A stretch of 64,000 nt of DNA, taken from contig JALGAS010000001.1 in NCBI GenBank assembly GCA_023078685.1, forward strand, positions 3,906,001 to 3,970,000, read 5' to 3'. The DNA comes from Neopestalotiopsis rosae. Its lineage: Eukaryota > Ascomycota > Sordariomycetes > Amphisphaeriales > Sporocadaceae. The notes beneath the pieces are model-generated. The model made no database searches. It was given only the letters and a program-made list of their open reading frames with translations, and had not been told where the DNA came from. The position numbers were made by a program, and so were the translations under genes. Positions 22,446 through 34,893 of the stretch are shown here, one piece after another (the stretch's first letter is position 1; every line of letters starts with the position of its first letter).

Positions 22446-24857
22446 GGTGACAAGCTTGGGAGGTCCAAGGACGTGTGTATGGGGGAATCAAGAGAGGCAG
22501 ACAGGCGATTATAGCCGGTATAAGACAAGTAGATTAAGAGGGGAGAGTGTCGACAACCAAGAGACAAGCCCGACTCTCAGATCAAGGGCATTGGAGGATG
22601 AAGGGATGTGGAAAAAAAATTAAAAAGGAAGCAAACTCCAGTGGATGGATGTTTATCCTGAGAGAAAGAGAAAAAGGTGGAGAGTTTGATGCGGCTCGCG
22701 AGCAGGTGAAAAGGCGATGGCAGGCGCAGGCGGAATCAGAAATGACGCTAAAGGGAGCTCGAACCCCAGTCGGCCTAGGTGCTTTCGGCTACAGCGACTG
22801 GCTGGAATCGGATGAGCGGGCAGAGTGGGCGAATGAAATCTTGGGTATTGGAATTTCTGGAGAACGCTGAGTCGCCATGGTTGCTGCTCTCGGTTCGGGG
22901 GGCCTCCTCAGCGGTATCAATCCCCCGGGACCGCGGAGGAGGGGGTGGAAAAGATAGGAACCATTTTACAATAACCCCAAGACTTTATTCGCCGACATTT
23001 GTATCCTTGATCATTATATTTGTATTCAACTTTTTTCTATCCCCTTTCCATCTGTAGTATCTCGTGAATTTTCAACGCCCTGGATAGGTTGAGCCCTCCA
23101 TGTCCAGGAATGCACTTATCACTGAGCTGGTGCTCCACTTCCACTTTCGTAGCCGGACGTGTTCTCAAAACGCGCTCGCTGAACATTCTTTGCAAATCCA
23201 TAAGACCGAGCTACCGCTGGCTAGGTGCGGATTCGGCCTCGGACACGGTGCTGAGCAGCCAAAGCAACGACAGACAGTACAGGAGACAGTCAACCCCGCC
23301 CCCTGGTCGGAACCACGGTATGATAATACAAAGGTCACCTTAAGAACATGATACGGTATATGCTTCGCGCCTTTGTAGGAAAGGATACCGAACGCTCGGA
23401 ATGATGATTGGAAACTTGCTTCATGTGCATCGGAGCCCATGTGCATATACATATTGCAACGCAGGTTATGCCTCTTGAGTAGATGCAGATCGATTATCTG
23501 CGGAAAGGAATGATGTACGTGTAGGTACCCTTAGGTAATGTTTAGTGTAGGTAGTGTGTAATTGTCGACGAAACAACTGCCTCGTGTTAGTCAGGAATTA
23601 CAGTATCCATTCTTATGTCACAGATAGTTCAGAGACCCAGCAAAATCACTGGGGTTGCGATGTAGCAAATGGTCCAACTGCCATTGATAGAAGCTAGGTC
23701 AACCTATTTGCTGCGTAGGAAGATATCAAAAGCAGTCTGTGGTGGTGATTGTGGTGGTGGTAAGCACCTAGGAGTGTAGCATCTTTTCAGTCTATTCCAT
23801 GCATAAGCTGGCTCGACGATAATCCCACACTGTGTTTACGAGCAAACCTGGCAATCTCACCTCCGTCACCTAGTATTCGTCCCTGGCACATGGAGCAGGC
23901 CTGAGACGAAACCAATTGGCCCCGTTCGTTGCTATCTGGATAGTGTAACGTAGTGAGGCACGTAGATTGCAGGAATGTATTAACACACAATAGGTAAGCT
24001 GCGCTCCAGTTTCCGTTTGCACATGCAATTTTGCTTTTGCTGCATTTATAGTCGTGACCCAATTCTGTAGCTAGATGCCTCGTACATATCTTGGCTGCTG
24101 CTAGATACATGCCTGCGAATAAACTCTTCTTTCAATTCAAGTATATGCATGTCGCTGCCACATTACCACTTCATCACTTTGCAAAACTCGTTCTACGCGA
24201 ACAGGAACTCTCATATCACCATTTCCGTGGCATACCCAGATTGCGGCAATTCATGTACGTCCATGTCTCCAGCGATATCGAAGTACCGCATATGCATTAT
24301 GGGGCAATGAAAAACCTTGCTGACCTGGAGATCAAAATGTGGAGTCTCAATTGACGAATCATGAAGCTTCATCAGAAGAGAAAAGTGGACGGCTTTGCTG
24401 GCATCAAGTGAAGCTCATCAGCCTCGGCCAACGACGAAGATTGCGAAAGAAATGCCGGGACGTGCCGAGAAAAAAGTTCCGGATTCTCTCACTCTCAAGA
24501 ATACGTACCGCTGCCACAACCCAGCGCCGGGACCTACGTCTCATCAAACCCCACCATCGTACTACCATGAGCTATCAGACGCCAGCAGCTGTCAAGCCGA
24601 GACCATCCTGAACGTCCCATTCTGTTCAATTGACTACCCCCAGATAGGACATGGCCTCCAATTTACCCCACTAAAATTTTGACAGATTAGATTTCTGCTT
24701 ATCACTGCTTCATGGTAAAGCACATCAACCCGATTCTCATCTGCAACTGCTTCCTCCCTCGCGCCGACTCATGATCGTTTCCAAGAAACAACTACTCTTG
24801 TGATAAAAATATAGTAATCATCTTTTATTGGCAATCAAGGATTCTTCGCGCTACACA
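22446..24857. other. 2.4-kb divergent intergenic region ACO1 / BUD20
   Basis: It carries both promoters. Purine-rich sequence upstream of aconitase (22560-22720) and a GGTGGT-rich stretch near 23735 are visible. I find no supportable gene; the open frames here lack domains. Confidence 0.6.
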
Positions 24858-25296
24858 ATGGGAGTCGGCAACAAGCGCACTCTAACCAAAACCCGGCGCC
24901 ACACGCGAGACCTCGATCAGATCAAAGCCGACCTTCTCTCCCCAAAGCATCTATCGCAATGGAAAGACACCAAGGCCAGTGAGGATCTACCCGGTCTTGG
25001 CAAGTGGTACTGCACCGAGTGTGCCAAATGGTTCGAAGGCGAGGCCAGTCTGGTGCTCCACCGCAAGGGCAAGCCTCACAGAAGAAGGTAAGACCACATC
25101 ACATCCCATATCTTCAGTGGATTTCCCCTCCCAGAATGGCGGCATGACTGACACGTCCCTTCTTAGAGTCAAGCAATTGAAGGAGGAGCCCTACACGCAG
25201 AAGGAGGCCGAAGCAGCTATCGGCTTGACGACCGACAATGTTGGCCCTGTACAGACTGGCCACTCGACCGGCAATGAGGTTGTCATGACCACATGA
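24858..25296 (+). CDS. BUD20: Bud20/ZNF593-type zinc finger protein, pre-60S export factor
   Basis: Exons 24858-25087 and 25167-25296 give 119 residues. The basic N-terminus (NKRTLTKTRRHTRDLDQIK) and the block EDLPGLGKWYC are characteristic. One C2H2 finger uses Cys52, Cys55, His68 and His74, followed by RRR, and the intron falls right after the finger. Bud20 is a shuttling factor that binds late pre-60S ribosomal particles and aids their nuclear export. An in-frame ATG ten codons upstream (24828) was rejected because family members begin at MGVGNK-like sequence. Its 3' end converges on DAM1. Confidence 0.92.
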
Positions 25297-25632
25297 TACG
25301 TACACCCTCGAAATCAGAAAACCAGAACAAGCCTCACTTTCCCAAAAACGCCTTCTTGAATTCTGTAATCGCCTCATCCGTTCTCGAGGATCAGGCAGAG
25401 AGGTTACCACTCTGGCTTTGTTTTTGGTGTCCGTTTCTCTCCCAAGGGATTGCTCTTCAGTGATGGAGCCGGATCTCTGGCAATAAAATTTTCCATGCGA
25501 CCGAAATGTACGAGGGGCTGTTAATGGCGGCATCGCGGAGAAATCACCTATAATAAATCCTGAGGCTCAGCTGACCAGACTGGCCCGATGGACGGTCTAA
25601 CATTACTTTATGGAGTAGTCATCGACCAGTGC
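25297..25632. other. Convergent 3' spacer BUD20 / DAM1
   Basis: About 336 bases between convergent stop codons. I see no feature in it. Confidence 0.55.
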
Positions 25633-26471
25633 TCACCGAAGACCGCGTGCCCTGGGTCGAACAAGGCCACTTGGGCGACCGCGTCCAGCACCTGTGCGGC
25701 GTTGAACACCGCCACGTGAGCCTGAAGGCACGCGAGATTGTCGTGTCTCGGACGTCGTGAACTTTTTTGGTGTCATTCTAGCAGAGGCGGGCGGAGGGTT
25801 CTCCACGAATGAAGTATCCGTGGTCCTATACGAGACCGATATTCAGTAACTAAGACAGAGTGGATGGCAATGAGACGTCTTCGAGATGGCTTACATGAAT
25901 GTAGTCTCACTGCCTACGTCGCCGCGCTCAGTGCTACGCGACCGGCCTGCTTCGAGGGAGATAGGTTAATGAATAGTCAATATATATCATGTGTGGAGAT
26001 GCATACCTGCGGGCTCCGGATGTTCTTCGTTGATCTTGGCGCGTCGAAAAGACTCGCCTATCGGCCCCTGTGTAGTCATCCTAGGTGAGCCGTCATCTTG
26101 ATAACATACATTCTGTCCAAAGTGAAATAGAAGCTTCTTCTTCCATGTGAGCGTACCTCTGGAAAGTCGACGCAGAAGGCGTTCATGTTCAATCCATATA
26201 GAAAGCTGGCAAAGCTCTCACTGAACCGGGACAGGCTTTCGTGCATGAGCTGGAAGTGCATCATATTGGCCTCAAGATCGGCGACGGCATCGGACAGCTC
26301 TGCAAAAGCTGGCTCGAACGTGTTCAGGGGAAATGGTTCGCCCCCACCGACTGTGCGCTGTGCAGAATCGCGAAAGGATGAGCGGGATGAAGGTCGAAGC
26401 GGCGTCGTGGGTCGCGAAACAGAGCGCGTGCGAGAATTGGACCGCTTGGCGCTGTGCTGCCCGTCGGCCAT
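25633..26471 (-). CDS. DAM1: DASH complex subunit Dam1
   Basis: Minus-strand exons 26471-26157, 26067-26007, 25946-25895 and 25825-25633 encode 206 residues. The core block FEPAFAELSDAVADLEANMM with SFASFLYGLNMNAFCVDFPE is diagnostic of Dam1. It is followed by GPIGESFRRAKINEEHPEP in exon 2 and TTFMTTDTSFVENPP built across the exon 3/4 junction (codon AT|G). Dam1 is the microtubule-contacting subunit of the ten-protein ring that couples kinetochores to spindle microtubules, and an Aurora B (Ipl1) target. The N-terminus is rich in Ser/Arg (SNSRTRSVSRPTTPLRPSSR), possible phosphosites. The C-terminus ends in a Gly/Arg-rich basic tail (VQRRTGAGRGRP, RPRARGLR), plausible for tubulin binding. Only the first exon forms a long open frame; the rest was recovered by splicing. 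Confidence 0.92.
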
Positions 26472-28286
26472 TATAGCTGTGGATAGGCAGTTGTGCAATG
26501 CCGAGAATAATCAAAGTGATGTCCCCGTTTCCTGATCTCGTATGAAGTCTTGTTTGACTAGCAATTGGTAGGTGTGGTTGTGTATGTGGAGGGGCTAGAG
26601 GTTGTTGAAGATTAGATCAGTTTGTGTCAATATTTGGATGTCCAACTGGCCGTAGCTCATTACATAGTAGGTACGTACGCTAACCGTGTATGGGACGAGT
26701 TCATTGGCGGGTACCAGCAACTCTTTAATGCACGTCACTGAACATGTTTAAATCCAGAAAGAACCCTGGATTAGAGCTTCCAGTCTGGATGGGGGTTATT
26801 CTAATCTACGAACCTTACAATAGCCCAAAAACCTGTTTAGATATAATCACTCTGAACTTTTTCTGTTCATGCGCAGGCAGGTATTCCATGACACTCCTCA
26901 TTCTCGCGAAGCTCCCCCTAGCAATTACTCGTCCCTGTTACGTGAGAATGAAGCTATGTATGCCAACATGAGCTACAAATCAGAAAGTACGACACATTTA
27001 ATCACACGTTCCATGCAAGGTATCTGTGCTTTCACCGGATGGCTTCACATCGAGCCCAACTACACACTAGGAGGTCTGGAGCTGGGGTTTGTGATATGGA
27101 TTATTACGTACCTGGGAACAAAGTACATAATGCACTACATTACTGACGACAATTATGCAGGTAACGGCCCAGATACTTGGGATCATGAAGCTTTCCGTGA
27201 ATGAGGTAAACTAATGTTGACTTTCCATCCGTTCCAGGGGCAATGCAGGTACATGCAACAGACGTTTTTTCTTGGTAATTGATGATAGATGGCACATGGT
27301 GGACTTATTCGCACTATTATTCACCTACTCGACAGTCAATCCACATCGCACTAGGGCACTCGGACAGATCGACAACCCCGTTGGTAGGTACAAGTTCAGG
27401 CTCGAGTCGGGTTACTCCCATGCAAATGCGAGAATTCCCTTCCAGATACATAGTAGCAGGTGAGAGAGCCTGGAGCTTGCTTGCTTGTCAGCTTGTTCGG
27501 CCAGTACGAAAATTGATGCGGGGTGGGGGAAGCGACGCGAAAATCATACGCGGGAAGCGCATTACATTCCACCATGCCAGCAGCAAATCCCCCGAAGCCC
27601 CCAATGGGAAAGAGAAAAAAACCCACCCCCCACCACGCACGCGACCGGCTTCTGCGGAGATGAGATGAGCCATTGGATCTTTTTTTTTATGACGACCTTG
27701 TTCCTAGGCGACTCAGCCCTCTTAGCTCTCCAGTCCGGACCGATCCCGTTGTGAGCGAGAGACTAATAAGTACACAAAAAGCCAGCCTTCTTTCAAGTTT
27801 GCGATGTGCTCCGACTGACCTGGACTTACACACGCACATCGACTTTGTGAAATCTCGAGGTGTGGTGCTGTACACACATGACTTTGCTTCCCTCGCTTTG
27901 ATTCTTGTTCTGGTTCTCATTCGCGCAGTTGGACGAGAGCAGATTGGCGCAATATTGCCAGCGGCGCCTTCCTTCCCCCCCAGTAGCCCCTCTCTACGTA
28001 CTTCGGTATTGTATGTTGCCGCCAGCAGCTTTCGTTCCTTTCAATCGCAACACTCACTCCAGTGTCATCTTTTTTCCAGCTGCCTATGACGCACTGCTAA
28101 CAGGTGATTGACTCGAAAAGGTTTCGTCTTGGGACTCCAGAACGATTATTCGCTCACTCCATCAGCGCAATACAAACAATCCACCAAGCAAACAAGGTCC
28201 TTGTTGCGCCCATACTCCCGCCGTCTTACACGCAGTAAGCACCATTACTGTGGGCGAGCGAATCCCCCCACGACAACTCAAGACAC
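26472..28286. other. 1.8-kb divergent intergenic region DAM1 / CRAL-TRIO gene
   Basis: It carries two promoters. A pyrimidine-rich segment (about 27950-28080) just upstream of the CRAL-TRIO start is likely promoter or leader. The frames at 26744-27204 and 27279-28089 have no recognisable domain. Confidence 0.6.
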
Positions 28287-30147
28287 ATGAGAGCGTTTTC
28301 GAAGCGTGCAACAAGTGCCTGCATCCCCTCGTTCAAAGTGAAATCCTCGACAAGTCTACTGCCCATCCGCGGCCTAAATTGTCTCGCATCAGCTAGGCCG
28401 ACACACTCGACTGCCCCTCGTCACATACCTTTCGTGAGAGCATCTGTTCCGAGACTCGCTCGCTGTCATTCAAACGGAAAGCGCCCCCTTCAATCAACTG
28501 CCTACAGAGTTCTCCAGAGCTCCTCAAGTCCACTGCTCTATATTATACCGCTCATTGCCGGGGCTATAGTCATATACAGTGCCGGGAATTCTTGGTCCGG
28601 ACCTACGGAAGCTGTCCTACCAGTTCCCGAAAACGAAAACACATCCCAAGACCTTGCTGTTGACGGACTTATTTTCGAAGCCATGTCGATTCCTCCCGGT
28701 CGTTTGGGGAATTTGACCCCTGAGCAAGAGGAGAAGCTATTTGAGCTGTGGAGGCTTATCTTTCAGATTTGCGGCGTAGAAGATGACGGTGTTTCCGAGG
28801 TCGGTGTTGATGGAGCGGCGACGGCTCTTCAAGCTCAGACGTCCACGGCCAGCTCTGAGAAGCCCAAGAAGGATAAGAAACGCCTAGGTCTTTTTAAGAA
28901 AAAGGACAAAAAGGAGAAGGAGAATGGTGCCGAGAAGACATCTCTGGACACCATCAAGGACAACGATCCCGACGACAAATACGGCCACAACAAAGTATTC
29001 CAGGAAACGCTTGCCAACAGGTCTCCCGAAAGCATACGGGCCTCATTGTGGACAATGGTCAAAATGGATCACCCCGATCAGCTCGTCTTGCGCTTCCTCC
29101 GGGCAAGAAAGTGGGACGTGCAGAAGGCTCTCATCATGCTGGTCTCAACCATGAAGTGGAGACAAGACGCCAAGGTTGACGAGGATATCATGCTTCACGG
29201 CGAAGAACACTTTGTCCTGCAGGAGCAGTCGGGAGCTTCCGAGAAGGACAAGAAGTTTGCCAAGGACTTCCTCGACCAAATGCGCATGGGTAAGAGCTTC
29301 TCGCATGGTGTTGACAAGGATGGACGGCCTACGACCGTTGTCAGGACGCGTTTGCATCATGCTGGAGAGCAGTCTGAAGAGAGCTTGGAGCGATACACGA
29401 TTTACCTCATTGAGACGAACCGGCACCTGCTCTCAGCCCCCGTCGACACTGGCACCGTCATCTTTGATATGACGGGCTTCGGCATGGCTAACATGGACTA
29501 CACACCTGTCAAATTCATGATCCAATGTTTCGAGGCCAACTATCCCGAGAGTTTGGGTGTCGTTTTAGTGCACAAGGCACCCTGGGTTTTCCAAGGTTCG
29601 TATAGCTCCTAATGACTCGACGGACGCACGTTCACTAATGTATGCAGGTTTCTGGAAAATCATCAAGGGCTGGCTGGACCCTGTCGTCGCAAGCAAGGTC
29701 CACTTCACCAATAACCTCAAGGATTTGTCGGAATTTATTACGCCAAGCCGGATTCCGAAGGAGTTAGATGGTGAGGATTCATGGGAGTATCACTATGTTG
29801 AGCCAGTCATTGGTGAGAACCAGAAGCTCAAGGATACTGAGACGAGAGACAAGATGATCGAGGAGAGGGAGGTGCTTTACGACAAGTACGAACAAACAAC
29901 GTTGCACTGGCTGAGGGAGAAGGATGCTGCAACTCGCACATCTGTGCAGGCCGAGCGCCACGAGATCGCCAGAAAATTGAAGGAGGGCTACTGGGCACTC
30001 GATCCCTATGTCCGATCGAGGTCCTTGTATGACAGAGTGGGCATTCTGCACGAGGGCGGAAAGCTAGATTACTACAGTTGGAACAAGACGCCCTCTACCG
30101 GTGCTGTTGCAACAGGTGTAGCGACAGCGGCAGACGACGTCGACTAG
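28287..30147 (+). CDS. CRAL-TRIO (Sec14-like) lipid-binding protein with presequence-like N-terminus
   Basis: Exons 28287-29595 and 29648-30147 encode 602 residues. The N-terminus is Arg/Ser-rich with no early acidic residues and leads to a hydrophobic segment (LLYIIPLIAGAIVIYSAG, about residues 83-100), suggesting organelle targeting and a membrane anchor. After GNLTPEQEEKLFELWRLIF comes a very Lys-rich linker (about residues 190-220). The CRAL-TRIO N-terminal helices contain QLVLRFLRARKWDVQKALIM, and the lipid-binding domain contains DKDGRPTTVVRTRLHH, VIFDMTGFGMANMDY and ANYPESLGVVLVHKAPWVFQ. It resembles yeast Csr1/Sfh2-type phosphatidylinositol transfer proteins. An internal ATG at 28683 (MSIPPGRLGN) could start a shorter protein lacking the presequence. 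Its 3' end converges on HNT1, 171 bases away. Confidence 0.88.
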
Positions 30148-30318
30148 AGAGCAGTGTAAAGATTCTAATTCATAATCTATGCCAAGTCCGCTGCTCGACG
30201 CGGACAAGAGCACGTCTAGACTTTTGAGGGACATATTCGATGTCCTCGAAACCCATCGCCACAGTTCAGGGGTCTCAAGTGACAGCTTGCCTAGCTACTA
30301 TTATATCCACATGTTGTC

Positions 30319-31337
30319 TTACATCTTGGCCTTCAGATCCTCAAAGAGGGCCTTGAGCTTATCCATGTCTGTTGCCTGTGATGGCCAACCAACGCCGAGA
30401 CCTTCAGTTTCATTAGGCTTGGGGATCTATTCTCGTGTAAGTGCCCGGATCATGTGTGGACGTGTCCGCGTGCCTGCTCCCAGGAGCGACTGCGATGGTG
30501 GAAGATTAAGAACATAATGGAGTGGGACGGGCCTACCATGTGAAAGTGGACATGATCAACGACCTGGTGAGCGATTCGGCCATTGTTCTGCAGCAAGTTG
30601 TAGTCTGTTGCGCCGGAGGCAGTGGCCAGTTTCTTGACGACAGGCTGTGTTGCAAATGGTCAGCAGTCAGTACGTGGCAATGAGTAAATGAGAATATGAG
30701 CACAGTCGAAGCGTCCTTTGTGGCAAGGGCACGGCAGCGAATGGGAGGCATACCAGGATCTCGCTGAGATGGTCATCGGGGATATCCAAGAGCTTGGCAC
30801 CATGATACTTGGGAATCACAAGCTGTGTTTTCGGTCAGCAGAGTTGGTCAAATTCGGGCAAGCCAGGTAGATGGCCCTGAGAGGGCAGGGCATGAGCTCG
30901 CTCGCTCGCGTACGTACCGCATGACCTCGGCTGAGGGGTTGAATGTCGAGGAAGGCGAGGGTCTTGTCACTCTCAAAGAGCTTGAAGCAAGGGATCTCAC
31001 CTGGCCATTCGAATCAGCTTTCCTTCATGCTATGCCCTTCATCTGGCGACGACCCTTGTGGCTCGAGGTTGCATAAGCCAGCCCAAAGGGAGAGGACGGT
31101 AGATGGATGCATAGGTAAGGTGAATTAGGATGGGAGGATGCGGAGCAACAGGGCCGGTCTGGGGCTGCGGACCTTGATGGTCATTCAGCCCAGATCAGCC
31201 CAGCCCGGACTGTTCTGGCCCGGCGCAACCGAGTATTATGGCGCCGAGTCCCTCGGGAGGTCGGTGTCGGTCATGAAGTACCTCACTCACTTACCCTTGA
31301 TAATCTTGCAGAATATGCAGGCGGCGTTGCTGGCCAT
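30319..31337 (-). CDS. HNT1: HIT family nucleotide hydrolase Hnt1 (HINT1-like)
   Basis: Five short minus-strand exons (31337-31295, 31000-30918, 30822-30754, 30644-30537, 30426-30319) add up to 136 residues; no single long open frame reveals the gene. The N-terminus MASNAACIFCKIIKG and EIPCFKLFESDKTLAFLDI, then PLSRGHALVIPKYHGAKLL, match Hint proteins. The histidine triad reads HVHFHM (His96, His98, His100) after NNGRIAHQVVD. The enzyme hydrolyses adenosine phosphoramidates such as AMP-lysine. The first intron (31294-31001, about 290 bases) is long for this genome. The 3' end ends with DLKAKM and converges on the CRAL-TRIO gene. Confidence 0.93.
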
Positions 31338-33472
31338 TTTGAAGATAGATCTCTGGACCGCTTTGGCAATGAGTTTGGTAGACGCGTTGTTTTGTACTTT
31401 TCCCTCGGCAGAAAAAGCCAATGGTCAGAAATTGTGCTTGATAGTTCGGGCGAATTGAGATATGTTTGTACCTAGTTGAAAAAGACGCCACGGTAAGAAA
31501 AGGATGAGTTTTATGTGAACTTGAGATGCTGCCGACATTCGCAGTTCAGTGTGGAGGATAACGACAGCGGGGGCGGGGCCCAGTCACTCACTGCCTTGTG
31601 TCAAGTGTGGAGGGGTAGGTGATGTCAATTCCAGGTTAGATAACGGTATCAGCAGTATGTATGTATTCTTTATATATATATATGGACCACGACCTAAAAT
31701 ACCCAGCGTCTTGCTGCACATGATTGGTTTACGACATGATATAAAACCTCATTAGCTCTATTCAAGTCGTTATTATGAATCCTTTTGCAAGAAAATATTT
31801 TCCAATTATGAAAGACATTTTGATATCCAAAATACAAAGTGGCTCTTCACGTGTAAATCGTCAAACAGTAAATTCGACAGCGGCTGAGATGATGACTAGG
31901 CGAGTGTTATCACCATGATTTGTATGTTCTGCACTTACCTTACTATCTACGTCAGGCACGATAGCGGCGGCGGCGGCGAATGAATGGTGTGGTGTGTTGC
32001 ACACCTTTGCTCGAGATCTAGTAGCTATTCATGATCATCTCGTGTAAGCACATGCAAGAAAATAAGGCTGCGCTCAGCAGACGTATTGTGAATCTACTAA
32101 AGAGAGAAAAGATACGGCGAGTATAGTTCAGCCCGCTTGTTCGAGCAGTTCTCCCAGTCGGGCAGTGTGTAGCTACTGCATCTACCGAGGGTTATATCAA
32201 ACGCAGAAGCCGACCCGTGTTCCCGTAACGATCAAGTTCAGGCACGGCCATCTTGGAGTCCCTTAGCACCATGACCGTTCAGGTAGATGAGATGGCAAAG
32301 AAACACAGCGGGCTACTCAGAGCCTCAGTAGTAACGTATGTTTATATGATTCGAGCTGTACCCAACTTTCAGGCTTCGTGTCAAGAGTTCGACTCGATCC
32401 GATGAATTGGGTGAGCCTCGATCAAGCTCGAGTGGAAGAATGAGTGAAGCACATTGAATATACGTACGGAACTTGTAAGAAGCAGGCCAACGTGTGATAT
32501 TGCAGTCAACCATGGTAGCCGTAGAGCTGATTTTGATGCCTGGAGGAGCCAGTTGGTTTGCTGCAAAGCCGTCATCTATTCTCCTTGTCCCACTCGGGTC
32601 TAAAAGTGAGGTTTAATTGCAATACGGAACCATGCAAGGCGTTACACATCGATTCTTTGATCGTTGTGGCCTAAAACTGCAGCATTGCGAACGTATAAGT
32701 CCTAGTTACGATCGGATTTTATGGACCACTTGGTCAGGTTGGATGCTTGCGCCAACACCATCAGCTAGCTTACACGACATCGAGAGCTTAAGATCAAGGA
32801 AATAATAATCCTATACTTTGAAGAACTAGTAAAGCAAGAGACTATGGTGAAAAGCAGTGTGGTTTACCAGTCAGGGCAGAGTGGGTAGCCAAAGCGATCA
32901 AACAGAAGTCGACAGAGAAGCCGAAAATAAGAACTCCAAAAGAGAACTGTATTTAGAAAAAGATATAAAAAAAAGTACATGAGTCCTTGTCTTTCTGTCC
33001 CAGTCTATAAATCTTTCTGACTCCTTTTCTAAGGATGATGATATAGTGCAGGTGTTAGAAGTGAAGCGGCGTCCGCCGTGCATGCTCTGCTCAATCGACG
33101 TCGCAGGAACTTGAAGAGGGAATCCAAAGAAGCGTGGCTCTCGCTCAGATTCTGGCTTCTGGCCAATGCACCTGTGCACGTAGTGGTTGCCACCATTTTT
33201 GAAGGATGTTGAATTGTCGATACTAGCATCAAGGTGTTTAGATCAATCATGAGATAACAGCGGCTTGGTGCCAGAGAGTGGGATGTATCCCAGGCTTGTA
33301 TATTGGCCAAACGCTCATCAAGTCTTGAGTACAGACATGCACTGTACGCCTCAATATTCTATTAGGAAGTGCCTCCCTATTATACTGGATGTACACATGC
33401 ACGATTGTAATATTGACCACTCAAACTTGCAACAAATCACTTGTCGTGTGAAGAGGGACAGGATTCAAGTGC
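31338..33472. other. 2.1-kb intergenic region HNT1 / gelsolin gene
   Basis: It holds the HNT1 promoter and gelsolin 3' UTR. A short TA repeat lies at 31671-31682 and several modest frames without motifs are present. No gene is supported. Confidence 0.6.
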
Positions 33473-34893
33473 CTAATAAGCCTCGAGAGCCTTCATGAAG
33501 GCCGGGCTTTCGTAACCCTCGACGACCTTGGAGACTGGCGAGGCCTGCGCTTCAACCTCGTCACCAGAGTCTGCAAATCGACGGACATAATACTGTGCAA
33601 CCTTGATCCAGCTGGCCTTCTCTGCCTTGCTGGCACCTGATCCTTGCCACTATAAGAAGATGCGTTAGCAATCGCCCCTCGACGTGATGATAGGTGTTTT
33701 CAAGTAATCCCCAAAAGCAGGACGCCCAATAGCGAAGCACTTGCGAACAAGAGAGTCCAAAAACAGGTTGGAAATGTACAGCAGGGTTGACTTACCACCC
33801 AAATATCGGAGCCAGTATCGAGGAGGAAGACGTCGTTTGTATCAAGATCAGATTTCTGCGTTGCTTCACCGTCCTTGACCATGTCAAGAGAAAGTTGTCC
33901 AGAGGCATCCGACAGTCTGAAGAGGCGTCGTGGTCGGGGGTGTTCTGGTCTGCTGGCAGATCGGATCGGCCTCGGGGCGCTGAGAGTCCCTATGGCAGCA
34001 TCATCGCCGCCGCCCAGGAGGGCCACAATGGCGCGGGACCTGGACTCAGCCTGGGAGACAACCTCGACATCAATGTGTTTGGCAATAGTCATGTCGTGAA
34101 CGACGCGGGCAGCACCCATCTTCTCCATGGGGCTGCAGTTCTTACCCTGCCAAACCCAGATCTTGTCGTTCTTTTCCAGGATGAAGACGTCATTCTCATC
34201 GAGGCTCTTCCATGTTGGCTCGACTTCGTGCACCACGACAGCGTCTGCGCGTCTGGCAGAGGGGTGCTTGAAGATCCTCAGCAATATCAGAGTCTCCTTT
34301 GGCTCTTCGTCGAGTTCGACATGAGTGAATCCAGAGCGCACACCGCCAGACAAGATGGAAATGCGCGGGAAAAGGGCCACAAAATCGTCCGACGCCGAGT
34401 GCTGGAGCTCACGGTGCTGTGTAGCCGCGCCATGGAGAAACTCGTCCAGCTCAACAGTTTTGTACTATTGACTCGACGGTTAGTGTCTTGAGTCTTGCAA
34501 AACAAATATTGAGTATCTGTATATCCCGAGAGAACTTACAGCCGCTGTGCCAGCTTCATCTTGAGTCGTCTTGCTTCCTAGCCAAAAGAATACGTCGTGG
34601 CCGAGCTTTTCCTCGCCATCCTTGTCGCCAATCTTGTACGAGTGGAGGACAATGTAACTATCGCCCTCGTGGAACTGGCCATACTTGTCCTTGGGCCAGG
34701 GCACAACCTGAAAGTCTTCAATGCGCCATACGTGAAGACCGGCAGACAACCCAACCTGTCCATCGTTCCACGCAGGTTCCGAGGCAGCAGATTGATACTT
34801 GACTTGGTGGTCCAGGTCAGAGCCGATGAGCTCGACATTGCTGTCACGCCAATCGTACTCCTTTTGGTGCACCAAACCATCGTGAGGGGCCAT
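33473..34893 (-). CDS. Gelsolin-repeat actin-binding protein (fragmin/CapG-like)
   Basis: Minus-strand exons 34893-34540, 34464-33796 and 33649-33473 encode 399 residues. Three gelsolin-like segments can be traced: LHVWRIEDFQVVPWPKDKYG with FHEGDSYIVLHSY and GHDVFFWLGSKTTQDEAGTA; WKSLDENDVFILEKNDKIWV with WQGKNCSPMEK; and a third with DLDTNDVFLLDTGSDIWVWQ ending in SGASKAEKASW. This is the size of capping or severing proteins with three repeats. By family it would bind actin in a calcium-dependent way; which activity it has cannot be seen. The start MAPHDGLVHQKEYDW was chosen because no ATG exists upstream in frame. It is divergent from OTU1. Confidence 0.9.

Noticed and set aside
26869..27204. 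111-codon plus-strand frame with a hydrophobic stretch
   Set aside because: No family resemblance, and it lies in the shared promoter region of DAM1 and the CRAL-TRIO gene.
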